This document shows positions 9,376 through 18,500 of a stretch of 64,000 nucleotides of DNA, in pieces. Both the position numbers and the translations under genes were made by a program. This stretch comes from JBBATK01 sp039810585. Lineage in GTDB: Bacteria; Bacteroidota; Ignavibacteria; Kapaibacteriales; NICIL-2. The notes below the pieces were generated by a model. That model was not told the DNA's origin, searched no databases, and saw nothing but the letters and a program-made list of their open reading frames with translations. The stretch covers positions 1 through 64,000 of the forward strand of contig JBDHXF010000001.1 in the NCBI GenBank assembly GCA_039810585.1. Reading direction: 5' to 3'. The stretch's first letter is position 1; the number at the start of each line of letters is the position of its first letter.

Positions 9376-10848
9376 CTACTGGGTTGTTCTTGCCAACACG
9401 GCTTCTTGAAGTCGCCGCGTTAGCGTGGTGTTTACAATATCAGGATCAGCCTTGCCCTGCGACCTCTTCAGAACTTGCCCCACAAGAAATCCATAGACGT
9501 TTTTCTTGCCGTCGGCAAACTTCTGGATCGTATCCGGGTTCTCCCCTAAGACTTCCATTACCATCGCGTCGATCTGCGCTTCATCCCTTAGCATCGTCAA
9601 CGACGACGATTCGACAACCGAACGCGGCGATACCCCCTCTTTCAACACCTTCTCAAAAACATCTTTCGCTGTCTTCGAGTTAATAGTGCCCTCCGCAACT
9701 AAATCCACCAATTCAGCCAGCTGCGCCGATGAACATGGAATGGCGTTGATGCTGCACTTCTGCTCCGACATTAAGCGCATGAACTCTGTCATTACCCAGT
9801 TGCTCACGAGCTTAAATCTCTTATTCTCGCGCAGACGAAGCTGCGCACACGTCGCTTCAAAAAAATCTGCTATTCCGGGCTCCGCAACAAAGAGAGCGGC
9901 ATCGTACTCCGGAAGTTGGTACTCCGAAACCAAACGGCGCTTCTTGGCTAAGGGCAATTCAGGTAGTTGAGTCTGTACCGACGATACCCAAGCGGCATCA
10001 ACGTCCAAATACACCAAATCCGGTTCCGGAAAATAACGGTAGTCATGCGCAGCCTCCTTCGAACGCATGGCTCGAGTTGCTTGCGCGGCGGAGTCCCACA
10101 TGCGGGTTTCGTATTCGATTACCCCTCCCCCCCCTATCACAGAAATCTGACGCTGAATTTCGAATTCAATCGCTTTTTCGGCGTTTCTGAACGAATTCAA
10201 GTTTTTTATTTCCGTTCGGGTTCCAAACTTTTCTTGTCCTTTCGGTCGGACTGATACATTGGCATCACACCGGAGGGACCCCTCCTCAAGATTGCCGTCG
10301 CACACATCCAAATACATCAAGGTCTGGCGTATGTTCATGAGGTAACGGTAGGCCTCTTGCGGACTTCGTAAATCCGGCTCGCTAACAATTTCAATAAGCG
10401 GCACACCACAACGATTAAGGTCGACCAAGGTGTCTATATCCATGTCATGGATAGACTTGCCCGCGTCTTCCTCCAAATGAATTCTCGTAATTCCAATACG
10501 CTTTGTGCTTCCATCTTCCATCTCAACGTCCATCCAGCCCTCATAACAGAGAGGATCCTCAAATTGTGAGATCTGATAGCCCTTTGGAAGATCCGGATAG
10601 AAATAGTTCTTCCGTGCAAAACCGGAAATCTTACGTACATGACAATGCGTGGCTAAACCCATGCGAAGGCAAAAATCAACCACTTGTTTATTGAAAACCG
10701 GAAGAGCTCCCGGATGCCCCAGGCATACCGGACATGTATTGGAATTCGGCTCAGCGCCGTAGTGGGTAGGACAAGAACAGAAGGCTTTTGTCGCCGTTTT
10801 TAACTGCGCATGAACCTCTAATCCTATCACCGCTTCGAATTCAGGCAT
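9376..10848 (-). CDS. gatB: Aspartyl/glutamyl-tRNA amidotransferase subunit B
   Basis: 490 residues from the ATG at 10848 (MPEFEAVIGLEVHAQL), the normal GatB length. An in-frame TTG at 10893 would add 15 atypical residues. Zinc-site cysteines are present (CSCPTHYG then CPVCLGHPG), and the C-terminal tail domain ends with GFLVGQVLKRSQGKADP, the YqeY-like region. GatB is the kinase/tRNA-binding subunit of GatCAB, which converts Glu-tRNA(Gln) or Asp-tRNA(Asn) to the amide form. gatA and gatC are not in this window, so the genes are dispersed. Followed closely by ilvE. Confidence 0.95.
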   Translation of the reverse strand: MPEFEAVIGLEVHAQLKTATKAFCSCPTHYGAEPNSNTCPVCLGHPGALPVFNKQVVDFCLRMGLATHCHVRKISGFARKNYFYPDLPKGYQISQFEDPLCYEGWMDVEMEDGSTKRIGITRIHLEEDAGKSIHDMDIDTLVDLNRCGVPLIEIVSEPDLRSPQEAYRYLMNIRQTLMYLDVCDGNLEEGSLRCDANVSVRPKGQEKFGTRTEIKNLNSFRNAEKAIEFEIQRQISVIGGGGVIEYETRMWDSAAQATRAMRSKEAAHDYRYFPEPDLVYLDVDAAWVSSVQTQLPELPLAKKRRLVSEYQLPEYDAALFVAEPGIADFFEATCAQLRLRENKRFKLVSNWVMTEFMRLMSEQKCSINAIPCSSAQLAELVDLVAEGTINSKTAKDVFEKVLKEGVSPRSVVESSSLTMLRDEAQIDAMVMEVLGENPDTIQKFADGKKNVYGFLVGQVLKRSQGKADPDIVNTTLTRRLQEAVLARTTQ

Positions 10849-10897
10849 CCTTGTATTGCTAGCCAAAGAGAATAAAAACACGTCCCCTAACAAGCTG

Positions 10898-10905
10898 CAA
10901 AACTA
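10898..10905 (-). promoter_or_regulatory. Candidate -7 element of gatB
   Basis: TAGTTTTG on the minus strand (TAnnTTTG) ends 49 nt before the gatB ATG at 10848. If used, it excludes the upstream TTG at 10893 as a practical start. Confidence 0.35.
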
Positions 10906-10997
10906 CGAAAAAAGGCGTCCGGGTAGGACCGGAAAGTGAGGTTCACGGGGCAGAGGTTGTAACGATTTCTCAATATGACAGTGGAGTCAAAAACACG

Positions 10998-11540
10998 CTA
11001 ATCTTCCGAGAATCGGAGCGATCGTTCCATGTCGCGCTCCTTCATGTCACTCCGTTTGTCATAGCTCTTCTTACCTTTCACAATGGCAAGCTCCACCTTC
11101 ACATAAGGCCCGGAAAAGTAGATGCGCAGGGGAACGATCGTTAACCCTTTCTCCTGCACGGCTTGGCGAAGTCTGATCGCTTCTCTCGTCTTCACAAGTA
11201 GAGCTCGAGGTCTCAAAGGCGCATGGTTTTCCCTATTACCAAAGTCGTACGGCGAGATGTGCATATTGAGAAGCAGCATATCATCTCGATCCTTATGAGG
11301 AAAGCCTACATAGGCATCACGCAAATTCACTTTGCCGGCTCGTAATGCCTTCACCTCAGTCCCGGTCAGAACAATCCCCGCCTCCAATGTCTGAATCACG
11401 AAATAGTCGTGCAAAGCCTTCTTGTTTGAGGCGATGAGTCGTTCTTTGCGATCCTTGCGATCCAGATATTGCTTTTGTTCAGTGGTTTCTGCCACGTTCG
11501 TCTCGAGGTTCTTGTCAGAACGGCAAATTACACAGAACAT
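10998..11540 (-). CDS. smpB: SsrA-binding protein SmpB
   Basis: The core is unmistakable: SNKKALHDYF, AGIVLTGTEVKALRAGKVNL, then a basic C-terminal tail (KGKKSYDKRSDMKERD). SmpB brings tmRNA to stalled ribosomes for trans-translation. The ATG at 11540 has a good AGGAG site and gives 180 residues, a little longer than the usual 150-160 with an odd MFCVICRSDK leader. A GTG at 11495 would give 165 residues starting MAETTEQK, closer to family length but with a weak site. Divergent from prfB, so ribosome rescue and termination genes share one intergenic region. The tmRNA gene itself was not seen. Confidence 0.93.
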   Translation of the reverse strand: MFCVICRSDKNLETNVAETTEQKQYLDRKDRKERLIASNKKALHDYFVIQTLEAGIVLTGTEVKALRAGKVNLRDAYVGFPHKDRDDMLLLNMHISPYDFGNRENHAPLRPRALLVKTREAIRLRQAVQEKGLTIVPLRIYFSGPYVKVELAIVKGKKSYDKRSDMKERDMERSLRFSED

Positions 11541-11646
11541 CCTCGGCTCCTGATGGAAGAAGTGCGAGTGCGAGGAACACAGCTGAAGCCGGCGCGAAGC
11601 GCAATGATAAAGAAGACGCTCGTACAGACTCACGCGCAGTCTTCTC

Positions 11647-11674
11647 TTGCTCTGAGATCGATGCCGTATCTTTG
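11647..11674 (+). promoter_or_regulatory. Candidate prfB promoter (TTG-N17-TAnnTTTG)
   Basis: TTG at 11647-11649, 17-nt spacer, TATCTTTG at 11667-11674. Both elements and the spacing fit the Bacteroidota promoter consensus. The start codon is 41 nt downstream. This is the best-formed promoter I found in the window. Confidence 0.5.
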
Positions 11675-11715
11675 TGGCTCAATCGTCTCTTTATCGCACC
11701 TGAGTCGCAGCCACT

Positions 11716-12811
11716 ATGTTCGAACAGCAAAAAGCCAGTGTAAAAGGATTCCGAGATCGCGTCGATCAATTGCGGAGGTTTCTTTGACATCGATGCTAAG
11801 AAACGCGAAGTAGAAGAGCGAGAACACGACAGCCAGCAAGAGGGTTTCTGGGACGACAATCAGCAAGCCCAGAAAGCAATGCAGGAAATTGCCGAGCGCA
11901 AGGATTGGATTGAGACATGGGAGCACCTTGATAAGAGTGTCAAGGATGTGCAATCGCTCATTGATCTCTCCGAGGAGTCCAACGATGCCTCCATGGAAGG
12001 CGAACTCACAGCAGAACTCGAGCTCCTCGCCACCGCCGTTGAAGATGCCGAAATTCGCAAACTCCTCTCCGGAGAAAATGACAGTCGCGACGCTCTCCTT
12101 ACGATAAACGCCGGTGCCGGAGGGACAGAGGCTCAGGACTGGGCAGAAATGCTCCTGCGCATGTACACTCGTTGGGCCGACCGACACGATTACAAAGTCC
12201 TGCTCGCCGATGAGCAAGAGGGCGATACAGCAGGGATCAAATCGGCGACGCTTGAAATCAAGGGCAAGAATGCCTATGGATATCTGAAGGCGGAAAGTGG
12301 TGTACATCGACTGGTGCGCATTTCCCCCTTCGACAGTAATGCTAGGCGCCATACGTCGTTCGCCTCGGTGTACGTGTACCCCGAGATTGATGACGACGTG
12401 AAAATTGAAATCAATCCGGCCGACATCGAAATGGACACATTCCGCTCCGGCGGGAAGGGTGGCCAAAATGTCAACAAGGTGGAAACGGCCGTTCGTCTGC
12501 GCCACCTTCCTAGCGGCATAGTCGTGTCCTGCCAGCAGCAGCGTTCACAACACCAAAACCGTGAAACGGCGATGAAGATGCTGAAGTCGCAACTGTACAA
12601 AAAGGAAATGGAAGAACGCGAAGCCGCACAGGCACTGGTAGAAGGCGCTAAGAAGAAGATTGAGTGGGGTTCGCAAATTCGTTCCTATGTTTTTCAACCC
12701 TACACGATGGTGAACGACCATCGAACAGAAACAAAAGTCAACGACGTTCATGCTGTGATGGACGGCGATATCGACAGCTTCATCAAAGCATTTCTGTTGT
12801 CGAGTGATTGA
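11716..12811 (+). CDS. prfB: Peptide chain release factor 2, with programmed +1 frameshift
   Basis: The gene starts at ATG 11716 and reads 23 codons to CTT (11782-11784), then meets an in-frame TGA at 11785. A +1 shift (CTT-T-GAC) continues from GAC 11786 through 12811, giving 364 residues, like E. coli RF2 (365). A Shine-Dalgarno-like CGGAGG (11773-11778) lies three nt before the CTT slip codon, the same geometry as the known RF2 recoding site. In the joined protein SPF (203-205) is the stop-codon recognition tripeptide and GGQ (248-250) the hydrolysis motif. RF2 releases peptides at UAA and UGA, and the shift is a known autoregulatory switch: low RF2 favours frameshifting. Simple ORF calling sees only the part from 11879. 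Confidence 0.96.
11773..11788 (+). promoter_or_regulatory. RF2 +1 frameshift site
   Basis: CGGAGG-TTT-CTT-TGA-C: an internal SD-like hexamer, 3-nt spacer, slippery CTT and a weak-context TGAC stop. The protein reads RRFL before and DIDAKK after the shift, aligning with the LDYDAKK region of other RF2 proteins. Confidence 0.95.
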
Positions 12812-12825
12812 CAATTTGTCATTCG

Positions 12826-12843
12826 CAGACCGAGCTCGGTCTG
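12826..12843. terminator. Perfect 18-bp palindrome between prfB and the carbonic anhydrase gene
   Basis: CAGACCGAGCTCGGTCTG is fully self-complementary and lies 14 nt after the prfB stop. There is no T-run, so it may be a weak terminator, an mRNA-stabilising hairpin or a protein site. The next gene starts 37 nt later on the same strand. Confidence 0.5.
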
Positions 12844-12880
12844 TCCGCACTTTCTTTCATCAACCTACTCAAGGCTTGCC

Positions 12881-13516
12881 ATGGATAGTTATCGCGCACT
12901 ACTTGACGGTAATAAGGAATGGGTAAAGAATAAACTCTCTCTGGATCCCGACTTTTTTGAACGAACCAGCAAAGAGCAAAAACCGGAGTTCTTGTGGATT
13001 GGTTGCTCCGATAGCCGTGTACCGGCCGAAGAAATTACCGGCACATCACCGGGCGAAATTTTCGTACATCGCAACATCGCCAACATGGTAATTCATACCG
13101 ACTTCTCCATGCTCAGCGTGTTGCAGTTCGCCATCGAGATTTTGAAGGTGAAACACATCATCGTGTGCGGACACTATAATTGCGGTGGTGTTATTGCCGC
13201 GATGTCGCGCAAGAACTATGGTCTCATCAACAATTGGCTTCGCAATATCAACGATGTGTACAGTCAACACCATGATGAAGTGGATGCCATTGCTGACGAT
13301 GTGGAGCGTAACAATCGTCTTGTCGAACTCAATGTAATCGAACAGGTCCGCAACCTCTCCGAAACATCGTTTGTACAGCAGTCCTGGCTCAGTGAACAAC
13401 GCCCAACCCTTCACGGTTGGGTCTATGCCCTCCATAGCGGAGAACTCAAGGACGTCGTTCGTGTCCGCCCTAATGAAGTACACTCCGATATCTATCGCTT
13501 GAATTTCGAGGCCTAA
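12881..13516 (+). CDS. Beta-class carbonic anhydrase
   Basis: 211 residues. The zinc ligands and catalytic dyad are visible: C42-S-D44-S-R46 and H98-Y-N-C101 followed by GG. It hydrates CO2 to bicarbonate in the cytoplasm. The sequence GCSDSRVPAEEITG is typical of the Can/CynT group. Starts 70 nt after prfB with a hairpin in between and is closed by a strong terminator. Confidence 0.94.
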   Translation: MDSYRALLDGNKEWVKNKLSLDPDFFERTSKEQKPEFLWIGCSDSRVPAEEITGTSPGEIFVHRNIANMVIHTDFSMLSVLQFAIEILKVKHIIVCGHYNCGGVIAAMSRKNYGLINNWLRNINDVYSQHHDEVDAIADDVERNNRLVELNVIEQVRNLSETSFVQQSWLSEQRPTLHGWVYALHSGELKDVVRVRPNEVHSDIYRLNFEA

Positions 13517-13542
13517 GTTTCCACTGCATTGCGTCTATGCAA

Positions 13543-13573
13543 AAAGGGCTCTCTCAGTAGTGAGGAGCCCTTT
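13543..13573. terminator. Strong bidirectional terminator
   Basis: AAAGGGCTC (13543-13551) pairs perfectly with GAGCCCTTT (13565-13573). The inner CTCA/TGAG pair extends the stem. A T-rich tract follows on the plus side and AAAAA precedes it, giving U-tracts in both directions. It separates the convergent carbonic anhydrase gene and flagellar operon. Confidence 0.9.
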
Positions 13574-13632
13574 GTTGTTGCATTGTGTTTGTACTGAAGC
13601 GACGCCCGAGCGGGTAATACTCGCGGCGGTGT

Positions 13633-14325
13633 TTATTCGCCCACATCAGTTACGGTATTGACCGGCACTTCGGCACCGTTCACTACCAGATAGGCGGTGG
13701 TTCCGGTATACCGTACTGCGGTCACCTTGCCGTGGATCACCGGTGTCGATGTCACTTCGTTTCCTTGTGCATCCTTGGCGGTAACAACGAAGGTGTAGTT
13801 GCCATTCGGTTGCATTGCACCATTGTTGTTCTTTCCATCCCAACTAAAGCTGTTATCACCCGATGCGGTTGGTGCGTCGGGAGTGTCCCAACTACGCACT
13901 ACTTGTCCGTTTGCATTTTGAATCTCAACATGAACATTCTGCGCTGATGTTTGCAGGTTGTATGCAAAGTTCATCGTGTTCGAGCCGTCAAAGTGCAGCG
14001 AATTGGAATTGGCCGTAATGTTCTTGGAGATCATTGCCGGCAATGACATTTGAGCCAAGCTCGTGGCCAACGACGCGTTCGTGTTGGTCAGATTATCCAT
14101 CGACGTATTGAGATTCTGCAGCTGCTCTAAAGAAGAGAACTGTGCCAACTGCGCAGCCATATCCTTGTTGTCCATGGGTTGCGTTGGATCTTGATACTTC
14201 ATCTGCGTCGTGAGAAGTTTCAAGAAGTCGTTCTTGCCCAGGTCCTTTGTCGGAGACTTAACCTGCGGTTGCACAGCATATTGATCGAAGAGTTGCTGAG
14301 TGACTGAGGAAACTGAATCTGCCAT
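13633..14325 (-). CDS. flgD: Flagellar hook capping/scaffold protein FlgD
   Basis: 230 residues. The N-terminal FlgD signature is clear: LGKNDFLKLLTTQMKYQDPTQP (residues about 29-50) then AQLAQFSSLEQLQNL. The C-terminal half has the FlgD Ig-like domain (FSWDGKNNNGAMQPNGNYTF). FlgD caps the growing hook while FlgE subunits assemble. A good AAAGGTGAT site precedes the ATG. It is the last gene of the operon fliJ-motE-fliK-flgD and sits next to the hook-length gene, the usual order. Confidence 0.93.
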   Translation of the reverse strand: MADSVSSVTQQLFDQYAVQPQVKSPTKDLGKNDFLKLLTTQMKYQDPTQPMDNKDMAAQLAQFSSLEQLQNLNTSMDNLTNTNASLATSLAQMSLPAMISKNITANSNSLHFDGSNTMNFAYNLQTSAQNVHVEIQNANGQVVRSWDTPDAPTASGDNSFSWDGKNNNGAMQPNGNYTFVVTAKDAQGNEVTSTPVIHGKVTAVRYTGTTAYLVVNGAEVPVNTVTDVGE

Positions 14326-14420
14326 ACATCACCTTTAATTGTGGGACACGACCTGTGGTGTCGTTGAATGAACTGAGTTACTTGTTCCAACCTTCCGTCT
14401 GCGTTTTTCTTGACCGTCGC

Positions 14421-17400
14421 TTAGGCGTAGAGCTCGAATGCCTGTTTAGCGGAGCGTCGTTGTGCTGGTGCACCGCGATGCTGTCGCTGTGAGCCCTGAC
14501 GACTTCTGCCTTCACTGTCAAGCGGAGACCGATGCTGCTGGTCAAACGATTTCAAGAATGCTGACCGAGCTTCACGATCTTCCTGCCTTTGCTGACTTGA
14601 CTGCTGCTGGTTTTGCGATGAACTCTGCATTGCTGCATCGTTTTGTCGCACGGTAACCGACACGGAGTCAACCCGAACTCCTTGTGCTGCCAATTGCTCA
14701 TGCAATTGCGGCATCTGACTCTGCACTGTTTCGCGTGCATGATCGGAACTCACCTCAATGCTGAGACTGCGTTGGCTTTCTTGCAAATTCAGGTTCACAA
14801 CTACCGTGCCAAGAGCTTCCGGGCTCAAAATCAGCTTTGCACTGCCACCTTGCACACCATCAAATTGACGGACAATGGCGGATGTATTCGCTGCAAACTG
14901 GTCGATCGGAATGCGAAAGACTCGCATCGGATTCGTCTGCGCATTGTCCATTCCGGCTCGCATCACCGTTGGCGTTTGAGGCATGCCAACTCCAAATGCA
15001 ATCTGCTGACCGTGCGTCATTGGTATCACTTGCGGTGCGTTCACAGACGGTGTGACTGTAGTGTTTGCAAGACTAAAACCCGTACTGTTCGTGCTGTTGT
15101 GCTGCGACATCGTCATCGGTTGTCCTGACGCGGATGTATCGTGGTTTGACGTCGTTGACTGGCGATCGTCGGAGCTTTCATTATTCTCAGTGGCGTTGCC
15201 ACTGCTCGTCGTAGCACTTTCTACACTTCGGTACTCTTGCTGCTCGAGCACTCGCCCGGCTAGATCTATTCTGTTGTCGGCCTTCGTTGCGACGGAGGAC
15301 ACAGTCTGCTGACTCATAGCCAACGCTTGATGCACGCCGCTAACTGAGGCATCTGTGCTACTGACGGAGCTAAGCTTTCGTCCGCTACTCATCGCTGTTG
15401 GCGCCACTGACATACGTTGATTCGATGCGCTCAATACCTCGACAACAGTTTCTGGATTTGCGGTAACAATTGCCGCATCGTCCGAGTTCGCTGTTCGCTT
15501 TGTCGCATGTGCAGGCCAGTCGCTCTTATGCTTCGTCGTTGAGTGCAGGTGTGGAGAACCGGATTCAGTCGCAAGCGTCGCACGTAGTACATCAGCGTGC
15601 TGGCCTTTACGCTCAAGATTATGCACACCTGAACGAAGCGGCTTGCCCTCATCGTCATTCACTGAAGAAGTGTGATGCGAGGAGTCCGGCTGGGTCTCAA
15701 ACTCTGAACTTCCCACGTTCGCAGCTTGCTCCAATCCTTCGCTTAACAGCGATGTAGAGTTAGATAGATCATGTGCAAGAGAGCTTTGACCAAGTGCACT
15801 ATTCACATCGAAGAGGTCTGATGTTGTCGTCCCCACTTCGACCGACTGAATATGACTCCCAGTATCGCTCGCTTGCCCGGTCGCGTGAATCGAATGTTCA
15901 GGGGCATTCGTGTCATTCGAGAATCCAATGATACTCTGTTTGCGAGCTTCGTTGTGTGACACTGTGGCTAATGAACTTTGCTCACCGACGCGATGCGTCC
16001 CGTGCTCATTCTGTTGCTTGGTACGTAGGTATTCTGCCTGTGACTTTCGGTCTGACGATGGAAATACCGTAGCTCCCGTGTCTGCAGTGTTCTCCGCGCC
16101 GGATATACCAGACGTAGCTTCCTCAGCGCTATAATTAATCTTAGCTGATGCTGCCTTGTCCAGCCCATTGGTTTCGCGATCCGCCGACTTGGTTGTCGTT
16201 GCGGTGGCGACCTGCGTCTGAGCGACTTCGCTCGGGCTCGTTGCCTTTGATTCCGTTGACAACTCTGACAGATTAAGAGCGGCGTCTCTGCGGGCTGATC
16301 TTAGAAATTGATCTATGCTTCGTGCATCACTCAGCACCTCGGCCGAATGGTATGTTGCTTGAAGACCTTCGTCGTTCGTCGCAAAACTTCCTCCGCCAAC
16401 AAGCGTCGACGGCGCTGCCGAATCCTTCTCAAACAATGAGGGTAGGACTTTGTCTTGAGCCGGTCTGAACATGGCGTTCCTGTTTCCTTGGAAGTCGCGT
16501 GTGCGCTCGCCTCCATCGACAGCGCGAACAAAGGATGCGATACCTTCTTCTGCCGAAGCGCGCGCGAAAGAACTCGACGAAACGTGTGCTTGTTGTTCGC
16601 CATTGAAGTCTATCGGCGAATTCAGAATCGACCCGGCGCTTTTCGCAGAGTTGCCTGTCTCTGTTGACAGAGCGTTTTTAATATCATCCGCACTCAATTC
16701 CACTCGAATCGACGCAGTGACGACGCCCTCGTCACCCAGACGTTGCAGCACCTCGGCCAATGCATTGATCTTGGCAGCCGTCGAAGCAGTCGTAGATCCT
16801 GCAATGCCAGTGTGTGCTACTGCGTTCGAGCTCGGCGGCTGTTGCACGGCGTCGAGCTTGACTCGTATCCTAATGGATGACGACGTTGAGCTCGAAGACG
16901 GTTGTGAAAGTGGCGTCGACTCATCGATCGCTCCAGGACTCGTGTTCACAGCTAGGCCAGACCCTGCCTCAATCTTGTACGGACTTCCATGAGCAGATGA
17001 GTCTTGACCTGATAGCTGCGAAGCAGCGCGTGAATAAGAATCCGTAGCTGAAGACTTCACGTTTTCAATCGGTGCACCAAGGTCCGACGAGGCCAACATT
17101 GCCTCCGGAATCGGAACGGATCCTGCGGTCGTCTTTTGTGTATCAGAGTTCAGCTTCCCACTAGGATGGGATAAAGTGTCTGTGGATACAGTCTTAGAGT
17201 CCGAATCAATGCTCGTGCTATGAGCCTGAGTGCTGTCTGAGTGGGCAATGGGCAAATGCGTATTCGAGCTGAGCGGAGAGTCGGCGACGTCGTTTGTCTC
17301 GAGGCTTTGAGCCAAGGACAAGGAACGCAACACTTCCGCATGATTGTGCTCCGTGACTGACGGTGCGTTCGACGCACTGTCCCATGGACTAACAGTGGAC

Positions 17401-18422
17401 GACTCCGTCTGATCGCTGGACGAGATCGCAGTGTTTGGTGTTTGGACAATCTGAAGTTGTGTGACGGGCATGCCAAGTGCCGCGGCGATTTGCCGGAGCA
17501 GAGTTTGCAGAGGATCGTCACCGCTTGATGTAGCGTCTGACTTAAGGTCGATGCTCACTGACGAATGCAAAGCGTCGGTTGCCACTACTTCAACGCCCGG
17601 AACCGACTTGGTTGCTGAGGGCTGAATGAGTTGGTGAAGCTGAAGCTGAAACTCTCTCAACAAGTTCGCGACCACTCCTGCAGGTAAGGCAAAGTCCGTT
17701 ACCTCATCGCCGCTCGGGTTCGCAACTGTTGGTGATGGTGATGAGTTACGGTAAGACAGCGACACTGCTGTAGAAGCATTCGGCGCCTCGTTACTTGGAC
17801 TTACAGCGTCATCCGGAAGCTGAGCAAGAGCTTCGTGTTGACTCAAACGCGAAAGCGCATCAGAAACTCCCGGCATCGTTTGAAGCAACTTGAGCAGCTC
17901 CTGTAGTGGTTGCTCACCGATCTGGGTTTGGGTAGTAATCAGATCGGAAGATGCAGCTGTTTGAGGCGAATTCCCGGAAAGAGTGATTGTCCCTTGAATA
18001 GCTCCTGCGAGGGCACCGGAGTTCACAACCTTGATTAAGGATAGAAGACCTTCAAACGGATTGTTTCCGCTAACATCGTGTTGTGCATTCAACAAAGAAG
18101 AGAGGGACTGCAAGTCTTGCTTTGACAGACGGCTGAGAGAGTCAATCACCTGAAGCACGTCGTTTGTGGTTACACTCGCATTACTCCCCACCAACAAGTT
18201 TTGCACAGCGCTATGGTTTGCAAAAGCGAGTGGCTCGCTTGTGAGGACGCCAGCGTTTTTCAGGGAATTATGGGTGTTTCCAGATTTGCTGTGGAAAACG
18301 GGAGTGGCTTGCGACAGTACATCGCCGAAGCTTTTCGTGTGAGTTGGTGACTGAGGGGATGAACTTCCCGTGGCTTGGTTCAGCGAGGGAAAGAAGCGAG
18401 CTAGAAACGATGTGAGCTGCAT
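14421..18422 (-). CDS. fliK: Very long flagellar hook-length control protein (FliK family)
   Basis: 1333 residues, two to three times the usual FliK length of roughly 400-600. The conserved C-terminal switch domain is at about residues 1165-1262 (LSPEALGTVVVNLNLQ at 1199, then VRVDSVSVTVRQ), followed by a Gln/Arg-rich tail. The preceding ~1100 residues are Ser/Thr/Ala/Gln-rich and low in complexity, as expected for an unfolded ruler, with few aromatic residues. FliK measures the hook during export and switches the export gate from hook to filament substrates. Start supported by AAGGA six nt upstream. Neighbours FlgD, MotE-like and FliJ confirm the context. Confidence 0.88.
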   Translation of the reverse strand: MQLTSFLARFFPSLNQATGSSSPQSPTHTKSFGDVLSQATPVFHSKSGNTHNSLKNAGVLTSEPLAFANHSAVQNLLVGSNASVTTNDVLQVIDSLSRLSKQDLQSLSSLLNAQHDVSGNNPFEGLLSLIKVVNSGALAGAIQGTITLSGNSPQTAASSDLITTQTQIGEQPLQELLKLLQTMPGVSDALSRLSQHEALAQLPDDAVSPSNEAPNASTAVSLSYRNSSPSPTVANPSGDEVTDFALPAGVVANLLREFQLQLHQLIQPSATKSVPGVEVVATDALHSSVSIDLKSDATSSGDDPLQTLLRQIAAALGMPVTQLQIVQTPNTAISSSDQTESSTVSPWDSASNAPSVTEHNHAEVLRSLSLAQSLETNDVADSPLSSNTHLPIAHSDSTQAHSTSIDSDSKTVSTDTLSHPSGKLNSDTQKTTAGSVPIPEAMLASSDLGAPIENVKSSATDSYSRAASQLSGQDSSAHGSPYKIEAGSGLAVNTSPGAIDESTPLSQPSSSSTSSSIRIRVKLDAVQQPPSSNAVAHTGIAGSTTASTAAKINALAEVLQRLGDEGVVTASIRVELSADDIKNALSTETGNSAKSAGSILNSPIDFNGEQQAHVSSSSFARASAEEGIASFVRAVDGGERTRDFQGNRNAMFRPAQDKVLPSLFEKDSAAPSTLVGGGSFATNDEGLQATYHSAEVLSDARSIDQFLRSARRDAALNLSELSTESKATSPSEVAQTQVATATTTKSADRETNGLDKAASAKINYSAEEATSGISGAENTADTGATVFPSSDRKSQAEYLRTKQQNEHGTHRVGEQSSLATVSHNEARKQSIIGFSNDTNAPEHSIHATGQASDTGSHIQSVEVGTTTSDLFDVNSALGQSSLAHDLSNSTSLLSEGLEQAANVGSSEFETQPDSSHHTSSVNDDEGKPLRSGVHNLERKGQHADVLRATLATESGSPHLHSTTKHKSDWPAHATKRTANSDDAAIVTANPETVVEVLSASNQRMSVAPTAMSSGRKLSSVSSTDASVSGVHQALAMSQQTVSSVATKADNRIDLAGRVLEQQEYRSVESATTSSGNATENNESSDDRQSTTSNHDTSASGQPMTMSQHNSTNSTGFSLANTTVTPSVNAPQVIPMTHGQQIAFGVGMPQTPTVMRAGMDNAQTNPMRVFRIPIDQFAANTSAIVRQFDGVQGGSAKLILSPEALGTVVVNLNLQESQRSLSIEVSSDHARETVQSQMPQLHEQLAAQGVRVDSVSVTVRQNDAAMQSSSQNQQQSSQQRQEDREARSAFLKSFDQQHRSPLDSEGRSRQGSQRQHRGAPAQRRSAKQAFELYA

Positions 18423-18500
18423 AGTGCATCCTTGCAGAGAGCCGGGCTATGGTCGTCCTGACGAGTCCGGTGGTGTAAAACCAGGGTGACAATGTTCTGT

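Noticed and set aside
11714..12505. 263-codon minus-strand frame opposite prfB
   Set aside because: A shadow of the RF2 coding sequence with no signal, motif or ribosome site of its own.
14421..18422. FliK region as an adhesin or repeat protein
   Set aside because: The conserved FliK C-terminal domain and the flagellar neighbours settle the identity.
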